From Erythrobacter sp. HL-111 (GTDB lineage Bacteria; Pseudomonadota; Alphaproteobacteria; Sphingomonadales; Sphingomonadaceae), in NCBI RefSeq assembly GCF_900105095.1, contig NZ_LT629743.1:1-64000 (forward strand): a stretch of DNA of 64,000 bases. Reading direction: 5' to 3'. The notes beneath the pieces were generated by a model. It had not been told where the DNA came from, searched no databases, and saw nothing but the letters and a program-made list of their open reading frames with translations. Numbering within the stretch: position 1 is the first letter of the stretch; the number at the start of each line of letters is the position of its first letter. This document shows positions 1-9,540 of the stretch, piece after piece. Both the position numbers and the translations under genes were made by a program.

Positions 1-506
1 GGGGCGGGCAAGGCTCCGGCCCCAGCCAGGATAAATGGAACAAGCGGACGCAAAAGCGTCCCGCTCCCTTCTCGCTGCGTCTGAGCTTCGATGAGAAGCA
101 AAAGCTGATCGAGGATGCCGGTCGGCAATCAATTTCCGCGTATATCAAATCACGGTTGTTCGATCCCGATGCGTCGGTCAAACAGGCGCGCGGGCTCAAT
201 CCGGTCAAAGACCAGAAAGCGCTGGCTCAACTCCTGGGCATGCTGGGCTCGTCCCGGATTGCCAAAAACCTGAACGAACTGGCCGAGGCTGCGCGCGTCG
301 GCGCGCTGCCCCTCGGCGATGAGACTGAGCGGGCTATCAAGCGCGCCTGTGATGATGTCCGGATCATGCGGCGCTTCCTGCTCGCCGCCCTCGGCATAAG
401 GGAAACCGATAAAGCCACACATGTCTGCGAAAGCTGCTCCTCGGCCTTTGGCCGGGCGGCGGGCGAGCACGGTGACCATGATCGAAATGGGGAGCCTTCC
501 CCATGA
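1..506 (+). CDS. mobC: MobC-like relaxosome accessory protein, 5' end outside window
   Basis: The reading frame is open from base 3, so the gene starts upstream of the window; about 167 codons are visible. A segment that begins FSLRLSFDEKQKLIEDAG and continues as an amphipathic helix resembles MobC-type accessory proteins, which bind oriT and help the relaxase nick. The stop codon overlaps the ATG of the next gene (ATGA at 503-506), so the two are translationally coupled, as is usual for mobC-mobA pairs. Family assignment rests on this similarity and on the relaxase neighbour. Confidence 0.7.
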   Translation, partial: GGQGSGPSQDKWNKRTQKRPAPFSLRLSFDEKQKLIEDAGRQSISAYIKSRLFDPDASVKQARGLNPVKDQKALAQLLGMLGSSRIAKNLNELAEAARVGALPLGDETERAIKRACDDVRIMRRFLLAALGIRETDKATHVCESCSSAFGRAAGEHGDHDRNGEPSP

Positions 507-1846
507 TCATCAAGGCATCGCAACGCGGCGGCGGGCGGGCGCTCGCCTCGCATCTGATGAATGAGCGCGATAACGAGCATGTCGAGCTGCACAAAGTTCG
601 CGGCTTCGTCTCCGACGATCTGCATGGCGCGTTCCTGGAAGCCGAAGCGGCGGCCAAGGGCACGAAGTGCAAACAGCATTTCTTCTCGGTCAGTCTCTCC
701 CCGCCCGAGACGGAAAATGTCCGGCCTGAAGTCTTCGAGCTGGCCGCGCGCCGGATCGAGAAGGAAATGGGCCTGGAGCGCCAGCCGATGGCGCTCGTCT
801 TCCATGAAAAGGAAGGCCGCCGCCACGCCCATGCAGTGTGGAGCCGGATCGACACTGAGAACATGCGGGCGATCAATCTCCCGCATTTCAAGCGCAAGCT
901 GAATGAGATTTCGCGGGGGCTGTTCCTCGAACATGGCTGGAATCTGCCTGATGGGTATAAGCGCGGCCAAGATGGAAGGAACCATCGTTCCCCGCTGAAT
1001 TTCACTCTCGCCGAATGGCAACAAGCCCGGCGCGCCGGGAAAAGCGCTGCCGATATCAAGGCCACCTTCCAGGAATGCTGGAACGGCGCGAAAGACGTTA
1101 CCGCCTTCAAGCGCCAGCTCGAAGAGCGCGGCTATTATCTGGCGCAAGGCGATCGCCGGGGCTTCGTAGCGGTCGATGTCCAGGGCGAAGTCTATGCGAT
1201 CCCGCGCATGATCGGCCAGAAAACCAAGGCCGTAAAAGAGCGCCTGGGCGATCCGTCAACCCTGCCGTCGGTCGATGAGACCAAGGCGCGTGTCGCAGAG
1301 CTGATGGAAAAGGTCCTCAAGCGTCACATCACGACGCTCGATAAAGAAAGCGCACAGCGCCTGAACCCGATCCGCGCGAAAAGGCGCGCTATGCGCGCCG
1401 ATCATAAGGCTGAGCGCGCGGGCGCTCGATCAGCGTCAGGCGGAACGCTGGGTGGTCGAATCCAAAGCCCGCCAGGCGCGCTTCTCCAAGGGCCTGAAAG
1501 GCGTGTGGGACTGCTGCGCGGCAAGCATAGCGCCGTGCGCAAGCGCAATGAGGCCGAAGTCGCCTTCAAGCGCGAGCGCGATGCGAAAGAGCGCCAGGAC
1601 CTGATCACCCGGCAATTGGCCGAACGGCGCGCTCTGCAAGCCAATGTCCGAAACGAGCGGCAACGCCATGCGAGCGAGCTGGCGCTTCTCTATCGCGACC
1701 TCGCGAAAACGCGGGCGCTGTCCGACGCCCTCGAAAAACCCTCCGCGCGGACGCGGGCGGCCCTGGATCGCGCCAAGCCGGACCGCACGCGCAACCGCTC
1801 CACGCAATCCGGTGGCCGCTCCCGCGACCGCACCCTCGAACCTTAG
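503..1846 (+). CDS. mobA: MobA-type relaxase/mobilization nuclease, with an internal compensated frameshift
   Basis: 447-residue relaxase that would nick oriT and pilot the strand during mobilization by a helper conjugation system. The N-terminal half has the relaxase core: MIIKASQRGGGRALASHLMN, then the metal-binding histidine motif HEKEGRRHAHAVW near residues 107-119. The basic, coiled C-terminal half is typical of mobilization proteins. About residues 305-336 read as unrelated sequence (GARSASGGTLGG), while bases 1422-1505 in the next frame encode the expected helix (ALDQRQAERWVVESKARQ). The family frame resumes at LLRGKHSAVRKRNE. Two opposite indels therefore bracket this stretch. No type IV secretion genes are visible, so this would be a mobilizable, not self-transmissible, element. 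Confidence 0.82.
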   Translation: MIIKASQRGGGRALASHLMNERDNEHVELHKVRGFVSDDLHGAFLEAEAAAKGTKCKQHFFSVSLSPPETENVRPEVFELAARRIEKEMGLERQPMALVFHEKEGRRHAHAVWSRIDTENMRAINLPHFKRKLNEISRGLFLEHGWNLPDGYKRGQDGRNHRSPLNFTLAEWQQARRAGKSAADIKATFQECWNGAKDVTAFKRQLEERGYYLAQGDRRGFVAVDVQGEVYAIPRMIGQKTKAVKERLGDPSTLPSVDETKARVAELMEKVLKRHITTLDKESAQRLNPIRAKRRAMRADHKAERAGARSASGGTLGGRIQSPPGALLQGPERRVGLLRGKHSAVRKRNEAEVAFKRERDAKERQDLITRQLAERRALQANVRNERQRHASELALLYRDLAKTRALSDALEKPSARTRAALDRAKPDRTRNRSTQSGGRSRDRTLEP

Positions 1847-1864
1847 AGATGAAGGACTGGTACT

Positions 1865-1920
1865 ATGTTTGGTAGAAATGAGATCGCAGGCGATGTCCTG
1901 ATGGCCCCGCGCGGGTTTAG
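1865..1920 (+). pseudogene. Start of a small gene cut off by the first IS1380 copy
   Basis: An ATG at 1865 opens a frame beginning MFGRNEIAGDVLMAPRGF, which runs into the left end of the insertion sequence at 1921 and soon stops. It lies 19 bases after the mobA stop, so it may be the remnant of a third gene of the mob operon. No family is recognisable from so few codons. Confidence 0.25.
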
Positions 1921-3576
1921 CCCGGATTATTCACCGGCAGTGGTCTGACGGGTTGGCGGGAGTGGCGTAAGCATTTGCATTGTTGTAGGAATGTGGTTGC
2001 TTAAGCCAGACCTGCAACGGGGCAAAATATGCCACAGACCACACCCGCCGGATGCGATGATAGCGCGTCCGTATTTTCGTTTCCAGCAGTGCGCGGCAAG
2101 AAGGTCACAGCTGCGTTTGACGGCGGCAGGCTGACTCGGATGGCGGGGTCCTGGTGCTGGCTCAGGCCGAGCGCATGATGGGGCTCTGCCAGCGGCTTGC
2201 GGCGTGTATTGCCGATCCGCGCGATCCTGCTCGGGTGGTTCATCGGCTTGAAGATATCCTGCGCGCGCGGATGTTCGCGATCGCCTGCGGCTATGAGGAT
2301 GCCGATGATCTCGACGCTCTGCGCGATGATCCGGGCTTCCGCCTTGCGCTGGGCAAGCTGCCGGGATCGGGTGCGGGGTTGGCCAGCCAACCGACGATGA
2401 GCCGCTGGGAGAATGCGCCGAGCACGCGCGAGCTGGCAAAGATGCTGGGGATCATGATCGACATCTACTGCGCCAGCTACCCCACTCCGCCGGCGGCGGT
2501 GACGCTGGATATCGATGACACCTGCGACGTCGTGCACGGCTATCAGCAACTCTCCTTCTGGAACGGACATCATGGGGAGCGCTGCTTCCTGCCGATCCAT
2601 GTCTACGACACGGCAACGGGCCGGCCGGTGGCGATGCTGCTGCGCACGGGCAAGACGCCTTCTGGCAAGGAGGCGGCAGGGCATATCCGGCGTCTGGTGC
2701 GCCATCTTCGCCGCCACTGGCCTGATACCCACATCACCATCCGCGGTGACGGGCATTATGGACGGCCCGAGGTCATGGCCTTCTGCGAGGCGGCCCATGT
2801 CGATTACGTGTTCGGTCTGCCGACCAACGCCGCGCTGCGCGCTGATCCGGTTATCGTCACTGCCGCCGATGCCTGCGCGTCCGCCGCGCCGAGTGCCAAC
2901 TCCCGGTCCTGCGCAGCTATGCCGAGACCCGCTACGGCGCGAAGAGCTGGAACCGCCAGCGCCGCGTCGTCGCCAGGATCGAGGCCAGCACGCTGGGCAT
3001 GGATATCCGCTATGTCGTCACATCGCTAACCCAAGGCTCGGCCGAGCACATCTATGACACGCTCTACTGCGCGCGCGGGCAGGCCGAGAACCTGATCAAG
3101 CTGCACAAGACCCAGCTGGCCAGTGACCGCACCTCGTGCCGGTCGGCGAACGCCAACCAGATGCGCCTGATCCTGCACACCGCTGCCTACTGGCTGCTGT
3201 GGCGCGTTCAGCAGGCGATCCCAAAGACCACCGCTCTGGCAAAAGCCGAGTTTACGACCCTGCGCCTGCGGCTGCTCAAGGTTGCTGCCCGCGTCATGGA
3301 AAGCGCCACCCGCATCCGCGTAGCGTTCGCCTCTGCGTGCCCCGATGCCGATCTGATGCGTGCCATCGTTCTCGCGCTCAAGCCTGCGCCGACGTAGCGG
3401 GCGCGGCAGTGCCGCAGAAACCCCGAGCCAAGTCCTTCAACCAGAAAAAGCCCATCGATCACAGCGCGGTGAAACAGACGCCAGCGGCCGCACGCCCGCT
3501 CTACGCCGCCGCACGCAGCAGTGGCGTCAAGCTCGCACCGAGAGGCGCCCAACCGCATCGCCGTGAATAAGAGAGG
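1921..3576 (+). mobile_element. IS1380-family insertion sequence, copy 1 (degraded)
   Basis: The left end reads CCCGGATTATTCACCGGC and the right end, read inward, CCTCTCTTATTCACGGCG; these imperfect terminal repeats share the core TTATTCAC. Flanks are TTAG on the left and GAAC on the right, so there is no matching duplication. Against the intact copies this one has single-base losses near 2133 and 2879, an extra A near 3446 and a two-base loss near 3486. It is in inverted orientation to copy 2 (6126-7784). Confidence 0.93.
2029..3397 (+). pseudogene. IS1380-family transposase, two frameshifts
   Basis: The intact copies encode a 456-residue DDE transposase; here the same sequence is broken. 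A missing C near 2133 shifts frame 35 codons in, and a missing G near 2879 shifts it again after the VTAADACA segment. Pieces of all three frames together rebuild the normal protein, including the acidic motifs LDIDDTCD, RGDGHYG and ARGQAENLIK. The copy should not make active transposase unless the indels are sequencing errors. Confidence 0.9.
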
Positions 3577-3642
3577 GAACGGCTTGCACTATCCATGCTA
3601 TCAAGGGCAACGAGTTCTTGAATTGTTCATGAGGAATCGACC

Positions 3643-5357
3643 GTGACAGCATCGCTTGCCTTGCAGCCTGCCTTCCCTGGCCTTTGTCCTGTGACAGAGG
3701 CCGTGGAGAAGCTGGCGACAGACGGCGGCATCGAAGAGCGCGGAGCGATCTTCACCAAGCGCGAAGTGGTCGAATTCATCCTCGATCTCACGGCTACACC
3801 GAGGCCGCGCCGCTTACGGCATACCGCCTGCTTTGAACCGTCCTTCGGTGATGGCGACTTCCTGCTTCCTGCCATCGACCGCCTGGTTGCCGCCCGCTGC
3901 GCGTGACGGCAAACTGACCTTCGAAGCCGCTTGCCCCCGCGATCCGCGCCGTCGAGTTGCACCGCCGCCACCTGTACGGCACTCGCGCCTTGCTTGCCAA
4001 GACGCTCCTACAGCGCGGGCTCAGTCGTCAGGATGCAGCGCCTTGTGCGATGTCTGGCTGATGCAGGGCGACTTCCTGCTGGCCGACCTGCCCACAGGCT
4101 TCACACATGTCGTCGGCAACCCGCCCTATGTTCGGCAGGAGAGCATTCCTGACTGCTGATGAGCGGAGTACAGGAAGCGCTTCAAGACGATCTATGATCG
4201 CGCCGACATCTATGTGCCCTTCATCGAGCGCTCCGCTGGCATTGCTGGCGAAGGGCGGCAAGCTTGGCTTCATCTGCCGCTGACCGCTGGATGAAGAACA
4301 AGTATGGCAAGAAGCTCCGCGAGCTGGTCAGCAAGCACTACGCGCTCACGACCTACGTGGACATGTACGGCGTTGATGCCTTCCATGCCGAGGTCAGCGC
4401 ATACCCTGCCATCACCGTCATCGAAAAGGCGACGGGCGGCTCGACCCGCGTCTTCGCTCGCCCCGCCATCGACTCGAAGACTTTGAAGCGCTCGCAGCCG
4501 ATCTCACCGCCGCCAAGCTTCCGAAAAAGACCAAGGTGCGCGAGATCGAGAATGTCACCGCAGGCGGCGAGCCGTGGGTGCTCGACTCCTTCGATGAGCT
4601 CGCCCTCGTGCGCCGCATCGAGGCGCGGTTTCCAGCCCTTGAAGATGCGGGCTGCAAAGTCCGGCATCGGCGTTGCCACGGGCCGCCGACAAGCCTTCAT
4701 CGGCGACTTCGCAATCTTGATGTCGAGCCCTCGCGCAAGCTGCCGCTCGTGATGACGCGCGACATACTCGAAGGGCACGTTGCCTGGCGGGGAAGGGGAT
4801 CGTCAATCCGTTCGGCGATGACGGGAAGCTCGTGGATCTCGAGGACTTCCCGAAGCTGCGCGCCTACCTTGAAGAGCGCAAGGAACAGATCGCAGACCGC
4901 CACGTCGCCGAAAAGAACCCGCGCGGCTGGTATCGCACCATTGACCGCATCTATCCTGAGCTGACCTACCGCGAGAAGCTGCTTATCCCCGACATCAAGG
5001 GTGATGCGTCCATCGTGTACGAAAAGGGCGAGCTCTACCCGCCACCACAATCTTTATTTCATCACCTCGGACGAGTGGGACGTGCACGCGCTTCAGGCCG
5101 TCATGCGGTCGGGCATCGCCCGCCTTTTCGTGGCGCTTTACTGTACCCGCATGCGGGGCGGGTATCTGCGCTTTCAGGCGCAGTACCTTCGCAAGATCAG
5201 GATTCCGAAGTGGTCGGACGTTAGCACCGACTTGCGCCAGCGTCTCGCAAACTACGCCGAGACGAACGACCGCCATGCTCTTAACGAAATTGTATCCGAG
5301 CTTTACGGGCTAAGCCCTGCCGAACTGAAACTGATTGAAAGGAATGCCGACGCATGA
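3643..5357 (+). pseudogene. M.PaeR7I-like adenine-N6 DNA methyltransferase, multiply frameshifted
   Basis: GTG start at 3643, with GAGG 10 bases upstream. Pieces in different frames form one gamma-type N6-adenine methyltransferase in order: FEPSFGDGDFL (AdoMet motif I) near 3840, VGNPPYVRQE (catalytic motif IV) near 4110, DRWMKNKYGKKLRELVSKHY near 4290, then [18 protein letters not shown] near 4920 and a C-terminal tail ending in NADA at 5357. At least five frame switches are needed. The stop overlaps the ATG of the endonuclease gene (ATGA, 5354-5357). It would normally protect host DNA from that enzyme. Either the gene is dead or this stretch is poorly sequenced; the indel cluster extends into the neighbouring IS copy. 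Confidence 0.85.
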
Positions 5358-6091
5358 GTCTTGAACTTGCCAACTACGAAGCCCAGGCGCGCGAAGCCGT
5401 CAAACTGTTCTGGGGAAACCGTGAAGCTGCGCTGGCGCGGCAGATCGAGTCAGGAAACCAGGACGCAGGATCGCGCGGGGCTGTCACCGCTGGCAAGAAC
5501 ATGGATGGCTTCCTTGCCATCGCCCAAACGCTGGTCGAGGTCAACGGTCTGGCGCTCGCAGATATCTGCGTTCAGCAGCGCGTTCTGACTCTGCCAGGCT
5601 TTTTCAGGCCGACCAAGCTATGGGACATGCTCGTCATGTATCGGGGCGAGCTTGTCGCCGCCCTTGAATTCAAGTCGCAAGTCGGGCCGTCCTTCGGCAA
5701 CAACTTCAACAACCGCTCCGAGGAAGCCATCGGCACGGCGCACGATCTCTGGACGGCCTACCGCGAAGGGGCGTTTGGCAAGGACGTTCCGCGCCCGTTC
5801 CTCGGGTGGGTCATGCTTGTCGAAGACTGCCCGAAGTCAAACACGCCCGTTGCGGACAAGCAGCCGCACTTCCCCGTTGATCCCGCCTTCAAGCGCGCAT
5901 CCTACGCGCAGCGATACGACATTCTCTGCAAGCGTCTTGTCCAAGAAGGGCTCTATAACAGCGCGGCGTTTCTGGCTTCGCCGCGCGAGGCTTCAAAAGA
6001 TGGCAGCTATCGGCACTTGAGCGAGCTGACGTCATTGAAGACGTTCGTGACAGACTTTGCAGGGCATATCGCGGCTGTGGCGGCAAGATAG
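5354..6091 (+). CDS. PaeR7I/XhoI-family type II restriction endonuclease
   Basis: An uninterrupted 245-codon frame. The central block [20 protein letters not shown] contains a D...ExK-type nuclease core (D near residue 97, EFK near 114-116), followed by [20 protein letters not shown], characteristic of the PaeR7I family. Characterised members cut CTCGAG. Length matches the family (about 245 residues). It is translationally coupled to the broken methylase upstream. The chromosome in this window has CTCGAG sites (for example 26827 and 28806), so an active enzyme without its methylase would be toxic. Recognition specificity here is inferred from family only. Confidence 0.85.
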   Translation: MSLELANYEAQAREAVKLFWGNREAALARQIESGNQDAGSRGAVTAGKNMDGFLAIAQTLVEVNGLALADICVQQRVLTLPGFFRPTKLWDMLVMYRGELVAALEFKSQVGPSFGNNFNNRSEEAIGTAHDLWTAYREGAFGKDVPRPFLGWVMLVEDCPKSNTPVADKQPHFPVDPAFKRASYAQRYDILCKRLVQEGLYNSAAFLASPREASKDGSYRHLSELTSLKTFVTDFAGHIAAVAAR

Positions 6092-6125
6092 GTGTCATTA
6101 ATGCTTGATCGTATTCAGCTTCTAA

Positions 6126-7784
6126 CCTCTCTTATTCACGGCGATGCGGTTGGGCGCCTCTCGGTGCGAGCTTGACGCCACTGCTGCGTGCGGCGGCGTA
6201 GAGCGGGCGTGCGGCACCGCTGGCGTCTGTTTCACCGCGCTGTGATCGATGGGCTTTTCTGGTTGAAGGACTTGGCTCGGGGTTTCTGCGGCACTGCCGC
6301 GCCCGCTACGTCGGCGCAGGCTTGAGCGCGAGAACGATGGCACGCATCAGATCGGCATCGGGGCACGCAGAGGCGAACGCTACGCGGATGCGGGTGGCGC
6401 TTTCCATGACGCGGGCAGCAACCTTGAGCAGCCGCAGGCGCAGGGTCGTAAACTCGGCTTTTGCCAGAGCGGTGGTCTTTGGGATCGCCTGCTGAACGCG
6501 CCACAGCAGCCAGTAGGCAGCGGTGTGCAGGATCAGGCGCATCTGGTTGGCGTTCGCCGACCGGCACGAGGTGCGGTCACTGGCCAGCTGGGTCTTGTGC
6601 AGCTTGATCAAGTTCTCGGCCTGCCCGCGCGCACAGTAGAGCGTGTCATAGATGTATTCAGCCGAGCCTTGGGTTAGCGATGTGACGACATAGCGGATAT
6701 CCATGCCCAGCGTGCTGGCCTCGATCCTGGCGACGACGCGGCGCTGGCGGTTCCAGCTCTTCGCGCCGTAGCGGGTCTCGGCATAGCTGCGCAGGACCGG
6801 GAGTTGGCACTCGGCGCGGCGGACCGCGCAGGCATCGGCGGCAGTGACGATAACCGGATCAGCGCGCAGCGCGGCGTTGGTCGGCAGACCGAACACGTAA
6901 TCGACATGGGCCGCCTCGCAGAAGGCCATGACCTCGGGCCGTCCATAATGCCCGTCACCGCGGATGGTGATGTGGGTATCAGGCCAGTGGCGGCGAAGAT
7001 GGCGCACCAGACGCCGGATATGCCCTGCCGCCTCCTTGCCAGAAGGCGTCTTGCCCGTGCGCAGCAGCATCGCCACCGGCCGGCCCGTTGCCGTGTCGTA
7101 GACATGGATCGGCAGGAAGCAGCGCTCCCCATGATGTCCGTTCCAGAAGGAGAGTTGCTGATAGCCGTGCACGACGTCGCAGGTGTCATCGATATCCAGC
7201 GTCACCGCCGCCGGCGGAGTGGGGTAGCTGGCGCAGTAGATGTCGATCATGATCCCCAGCATCTTTGCCAGCTCGCGCGTGCTCGGCGCATTCTCCCAGC
7301 GGCTCATCGTCGGTTGGCTGGCCAACCCCGCACCCGATCCCGGCAGCTTGCCCAGCGCAAGGCGGAAGCCCGGATCATCGCGCAGAGCGTCGAGATCATC
7401 GGCATCCTCATAGCCGCAGGCGATCGCGAACATCCGCGCGCGCAGGATATCTTCAAGCCGATGAACCACCCGAGCAGGATCGCGCGGATCGGCAATACAC
7501 GCCGCAAGCCGCTGGCAGAGCCCCATCATGCGCTCGGCCTGAGCCAGCACCAGCACCCCGCCATCCGAGGTCAGCCTGCCGCCGTCAAACGCAGCTGTGA
7601 CCTTCTTGCCGCGCACTGCTGGAAACGAAAATACGGACGCGCTATCATCGCATCCGGCGGGTGTGGTCTGTGGCATATTTTGCCCCGTTGCAGGTCTGGC
7701 TTAAGCAACCACATTCCTACAACAATGCAAATGCTTACGCCACTCCCGCCAACCCGTCAGACCACTGCCGGTGAATAATCCGGG
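6126..7784 (-). mobile_element. IS1380-family insertion sequence, copy 2
   Basis: Full-length 1659-bp copy with both terminal repeats. Flanks on the top strand are CTAA (6122-6125) and TTAA (7785-7788), which do not match each other. Read in element orientation its 3' flank is TTAG, the same as the 5' flank of copy 1. With copy 1 it brackets the restriction-modification segment as inverted repeats. Confidence 0.95.
6306..7676 (-). CDS. IS1380-family transposase (copy 2)
   Basis: Intact 456-residue DDE transposase that cuts and inserts its element, with preference here for TTAA/CTAA-type four-base targets. Acidic motifs are LDIDDTCD near 156-163, RGDGHYGRPE near 240-250 and GQAENLIKLHK near 353-363. 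About 108 bases of leader and 180 bases of non-coding tail separate it from the element ends. It ends in the variant TQGSAEY, shared with copies 4 and 5. Confidence 0.95.
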   Translation of the reverse strand: MPQTTPAGCDDSASVFSFPAVRGKKVTAAFDGGRLTSDGGVLVLAQAERMMGLCQRLAACIADPRDPARVVHRLEDILRARMFAIACGYEDADDLDALRDDPGFRLALGKLPGSGAGLASQPTMSRWENAPSTRELAKMLGIMIDIYCASYPTPPAAVTLDIDDTCDVVHGYQQLSFWNGHHGERCFLPIHVYDTATGRPVAMLLRTGKTPSGKEAAGHIRRLVRHLRRHWPDTHITIRGDGHYGRPEVMAFCEAAHVDYVFGLPTNAALRADPVIVTAADACAVRRAECQLPVLRSYAETRYGAKSWNRQRRVVARIEASTLGMDIRYVVTSLTQGSAEYIYDTLYCARGQAENLIKLHKTQLASDRTSCRSANANQMRLILHTAAYWLLWRVQQAIPKTTALAKAEFTTLRLRLLKVAARVMESATRIRVAFASACPDADLMRAIVLALKPAPT

Positions 7785-7856
7785 TTAAGGCTCCTTGGTA
7801 TTACCGTCGATCTGTTCCCTTGTGACACCGACTCCATACAACGAGCATGGCTGATA

Positions 7857-9188
7857 TCAGCCATTCAAATACGCTTCGATCTGCTGCGCTCTCGTGTTTG
7901 CGGCGGCCAGGATTGCCTCTGCCATAACGGCTGGCACGCGGGCGTCCAGTTGATCTGTCAAGGCTTCTGAGGCGCGTGGAAGCTCGCTCACGATCTCCCC
8001 CATCACCTCATGCAGCGCGTCGATCGGGAAGCCTGCAAGCTTCGCCGTCTGCTCAAAATGGCGCGGCGCAATTTCCGTCACCTTATACCGTCGCTTGTCG
8101 CCAATCGCCATCGCAAGCCGGAACGCGTTGCGGGGTATCTGGCGGCGGTCATGCTGCCACTGGGTGGACAGAATGTCGTAGAGCGGTGTCAGCTGGAAGC
8201 GCCCCTGCGGTTCCAGAGACAGGGAAAAATTCTTTGCGTGGCCGTCGGTCGCGCCGATCAGCCAGAAGACGATCTGCGCCTTCATGAACGCGCGTCGGTC
8301 GGCGTCCGGGTGATCGCTCGATTTCAGGAGGTCAAGGCAGTCTCCGATGCCGGGGCCGCCATGGCTCTCATACTTGCCGGTCGGCAGGATGCCGAGCGCC
8401 TGGCACATATCTTCCTGGGGGAGCCGCAGGAGACGGCCTTTGCTGTCGAGGCGGCGATCAAACCGCTCAATGCTGAGAACGAGAAGATCATCGTCAAGGT
8501 CCAGGATTTCGGTCGGGGCCACGTCCAGCCCAAGAGCACGGCAAAGCGCCATGCAGACATGCTCGTTCTGAACGCTGTCGGTGAGGTCCACCTCACCATC
8601 GGGAGTTTGGACCATCCCGATCTGGGGCTTCAGGATATGGGTGGTCGGGGTGGTGCCGATCGGAACCAGCCACGTGCCTTTGTGATAAAGAAGGGCGGTT
8701 TTGTCCTGCGCGCCCGCTAGGGAAATGCGGAACGCATCATCGCCGCCGCGCATGCCCAGCGGCGCGACGCTGAGCGAGCGAATGCGCTCGGCGATTGCCT
8801 CTGTGGTTATGGGCTCGCCTTCCGGCGGGCCGGGCGGTGCGGGCGGCATGTCTTCCGGGAGAAACTGAAGCGCGCCGACGCAATCGCGGCCAAGCGCGGC
8901 GAGCATCGAAAAAGCATCTGTCCCGTCTGCGCCCACTCTGGCCGCGATCCGTGCCCGGATGCGATCATCGTCGGGAAGCAAATTGTCGAAGACCGCCCTA
9001 ACGGCGAGGCCGGTAAAGGGCCGGTCCACGAGCGGCATAGAGCGCGAGACCGGGATCGCATATTCCCAATCGAGCCAGTTCTGGGCGTAATCGAAGCGCG
9101 TCGCGCCATCGGCGGCGCGCGCAAGCCTGCCTACAACGCGCCCGTTCAGCGCGACGGTGAGCACGCCGGATTTGCGTTTCCGGCCCAT
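7857..9188 (-). CDS. hipA: HipA-family serine/threonine kinase toxin
   Basis: 443 residues, the usual HipA length. Visible landmarks are the N-terminal small domain, the P-loop and autophosphorylation segment RISLAGAQDKTALL (serine at residue 156), the hinge LSIERFDRR near 239-246, the catalytic loop ATDGHAKNFS (aspartate 315, asparagine 320) and the magnesium aspartate in LYDILS (338). All key kinase residues are present, so the toxin looks functional. In E. coli HipA phosphorylates glutamyl-tRNA synthetase and causes growth arrest; the target here is unknown. Its start codon overlaps the hipB stop. It probably stabilises the island. Confidence 0.93.
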   Translation of the reverse strand: MGRKRKSGVLTVALNGRVVGRLARAADGATRFDYAQNWLDWEYAIPVSRSMPLVDRPFTGLAVRAVFDNLLPDDDRIRARIAARVGADGTDAFSMLAALGRDCVGALQFLPEDMPPAPPGPPEGEPITTEAIAERIRSLSVAPLGMRGGDDAFRISLAGAQDKTALLYHKGTWLVPIGTTPTTHILKPQIGMVQTPDGEVDLTDSVQNEHVCMALCRALGLDVAPTEILDLDDDLLVLSIERFDRRLDSKGRLLRLPQEDMCQALGILPTGKYESHGGPGIGDCLDLLKSSDHPDADRRAFMKAQIVFWLIGATDGHAKNFSLSLEPQGRFQLTPLYDILSTQWQHDRRQIPRNAFRLAMAIGDKRRYKVTEIAPRHFEQTAKLAGFPIDALHEVMGEIVSELPRASEALTDQLDARVPAVMAEAILAAANTRAQQIEAYLNG

Positions 9189-9433
9189 CAGAACAATTCC
9201 TCAAAGCTTGGCGATATCTTGCCGTCGCGCGGGCTGAGCGCCACCTCAAGGCCAAGGGCGGCCATAATGTCGAAGATGACTTGAAGCTCGGAGCGCGGCT
9301 TGCCGCCCTCAACGGCTGAAATCGTCTGCTGGCGCAGTCCGGCTTTTTCGGCGAGCTGTGTCTGGGTCAGGCCCTGACGCTTTCGCTCCCGTTGAAGCGC
9401 TGCGCCGAGCTGTTGTGGATCGCGTATCGGCAT
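9188..9433 (-). CDS. hipB: HipB-family antitoxin and repressor
   Basis: 81-residue helix-turn-helix protein starting MPIRDPQQLGAALQRERK. The XRE helix-turn-helix is GLTQTQLAEKAGLRQQTIS near residues 21-40. The start at 9433 is chosen because GGAGG lies six bases upstream; the longer upstream frame reads through the operators. It would neutralise HipA and repress the pair by binding the boxes at 9454-9525. The C-terminal tail is short and probably flexible, as in HipB. Confidence 0.9.
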   Translation of the reverse strand: MPIRDPQQLGAALQRERKRQGLTQTQLAEKAGLRQQTISAVEGGKPRSELQVIFDIMAALGLEVALSPRDGKISPSFEELF

Positions 9434-9453
9434 GGTGTTCCTCCATCGTTGAA

Positions 9454-9525
9454 TATACGCGATCGCGGATAAAAATTCAATATCCGCGTTCGATGATAAA
9501 ATTACTTTATCCGCGAGCGCGAATG
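9454..9525. promoter_or_regulatory. Three HipB-type operators at exact 27-bp spacing
   Basis: The characterised E. coli HipB operator is TATCC-N8-GGATA. Three matches start at 9454 (TATAC-N8-GGATA), 9481 (TATCC-N8-TGATA) and 9508 (TATCC-N8-GAATG), each exactly 27 bases from the next. They lie 21 to 92 bases upstream of the hipB start codon, where the promoter must be. The match and the even spacing suggest cooperative autorepression. Confidence 0.75.
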
Positions 9526-9540
9526 AGGGGCGTGTGCCCC

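Noticed and set aside
1917..3580. Simple target duplication for IS1380 copy 1
   Set aside because: Left TTAG and right GAAC do not match, so simple insertion cannot be claimed.
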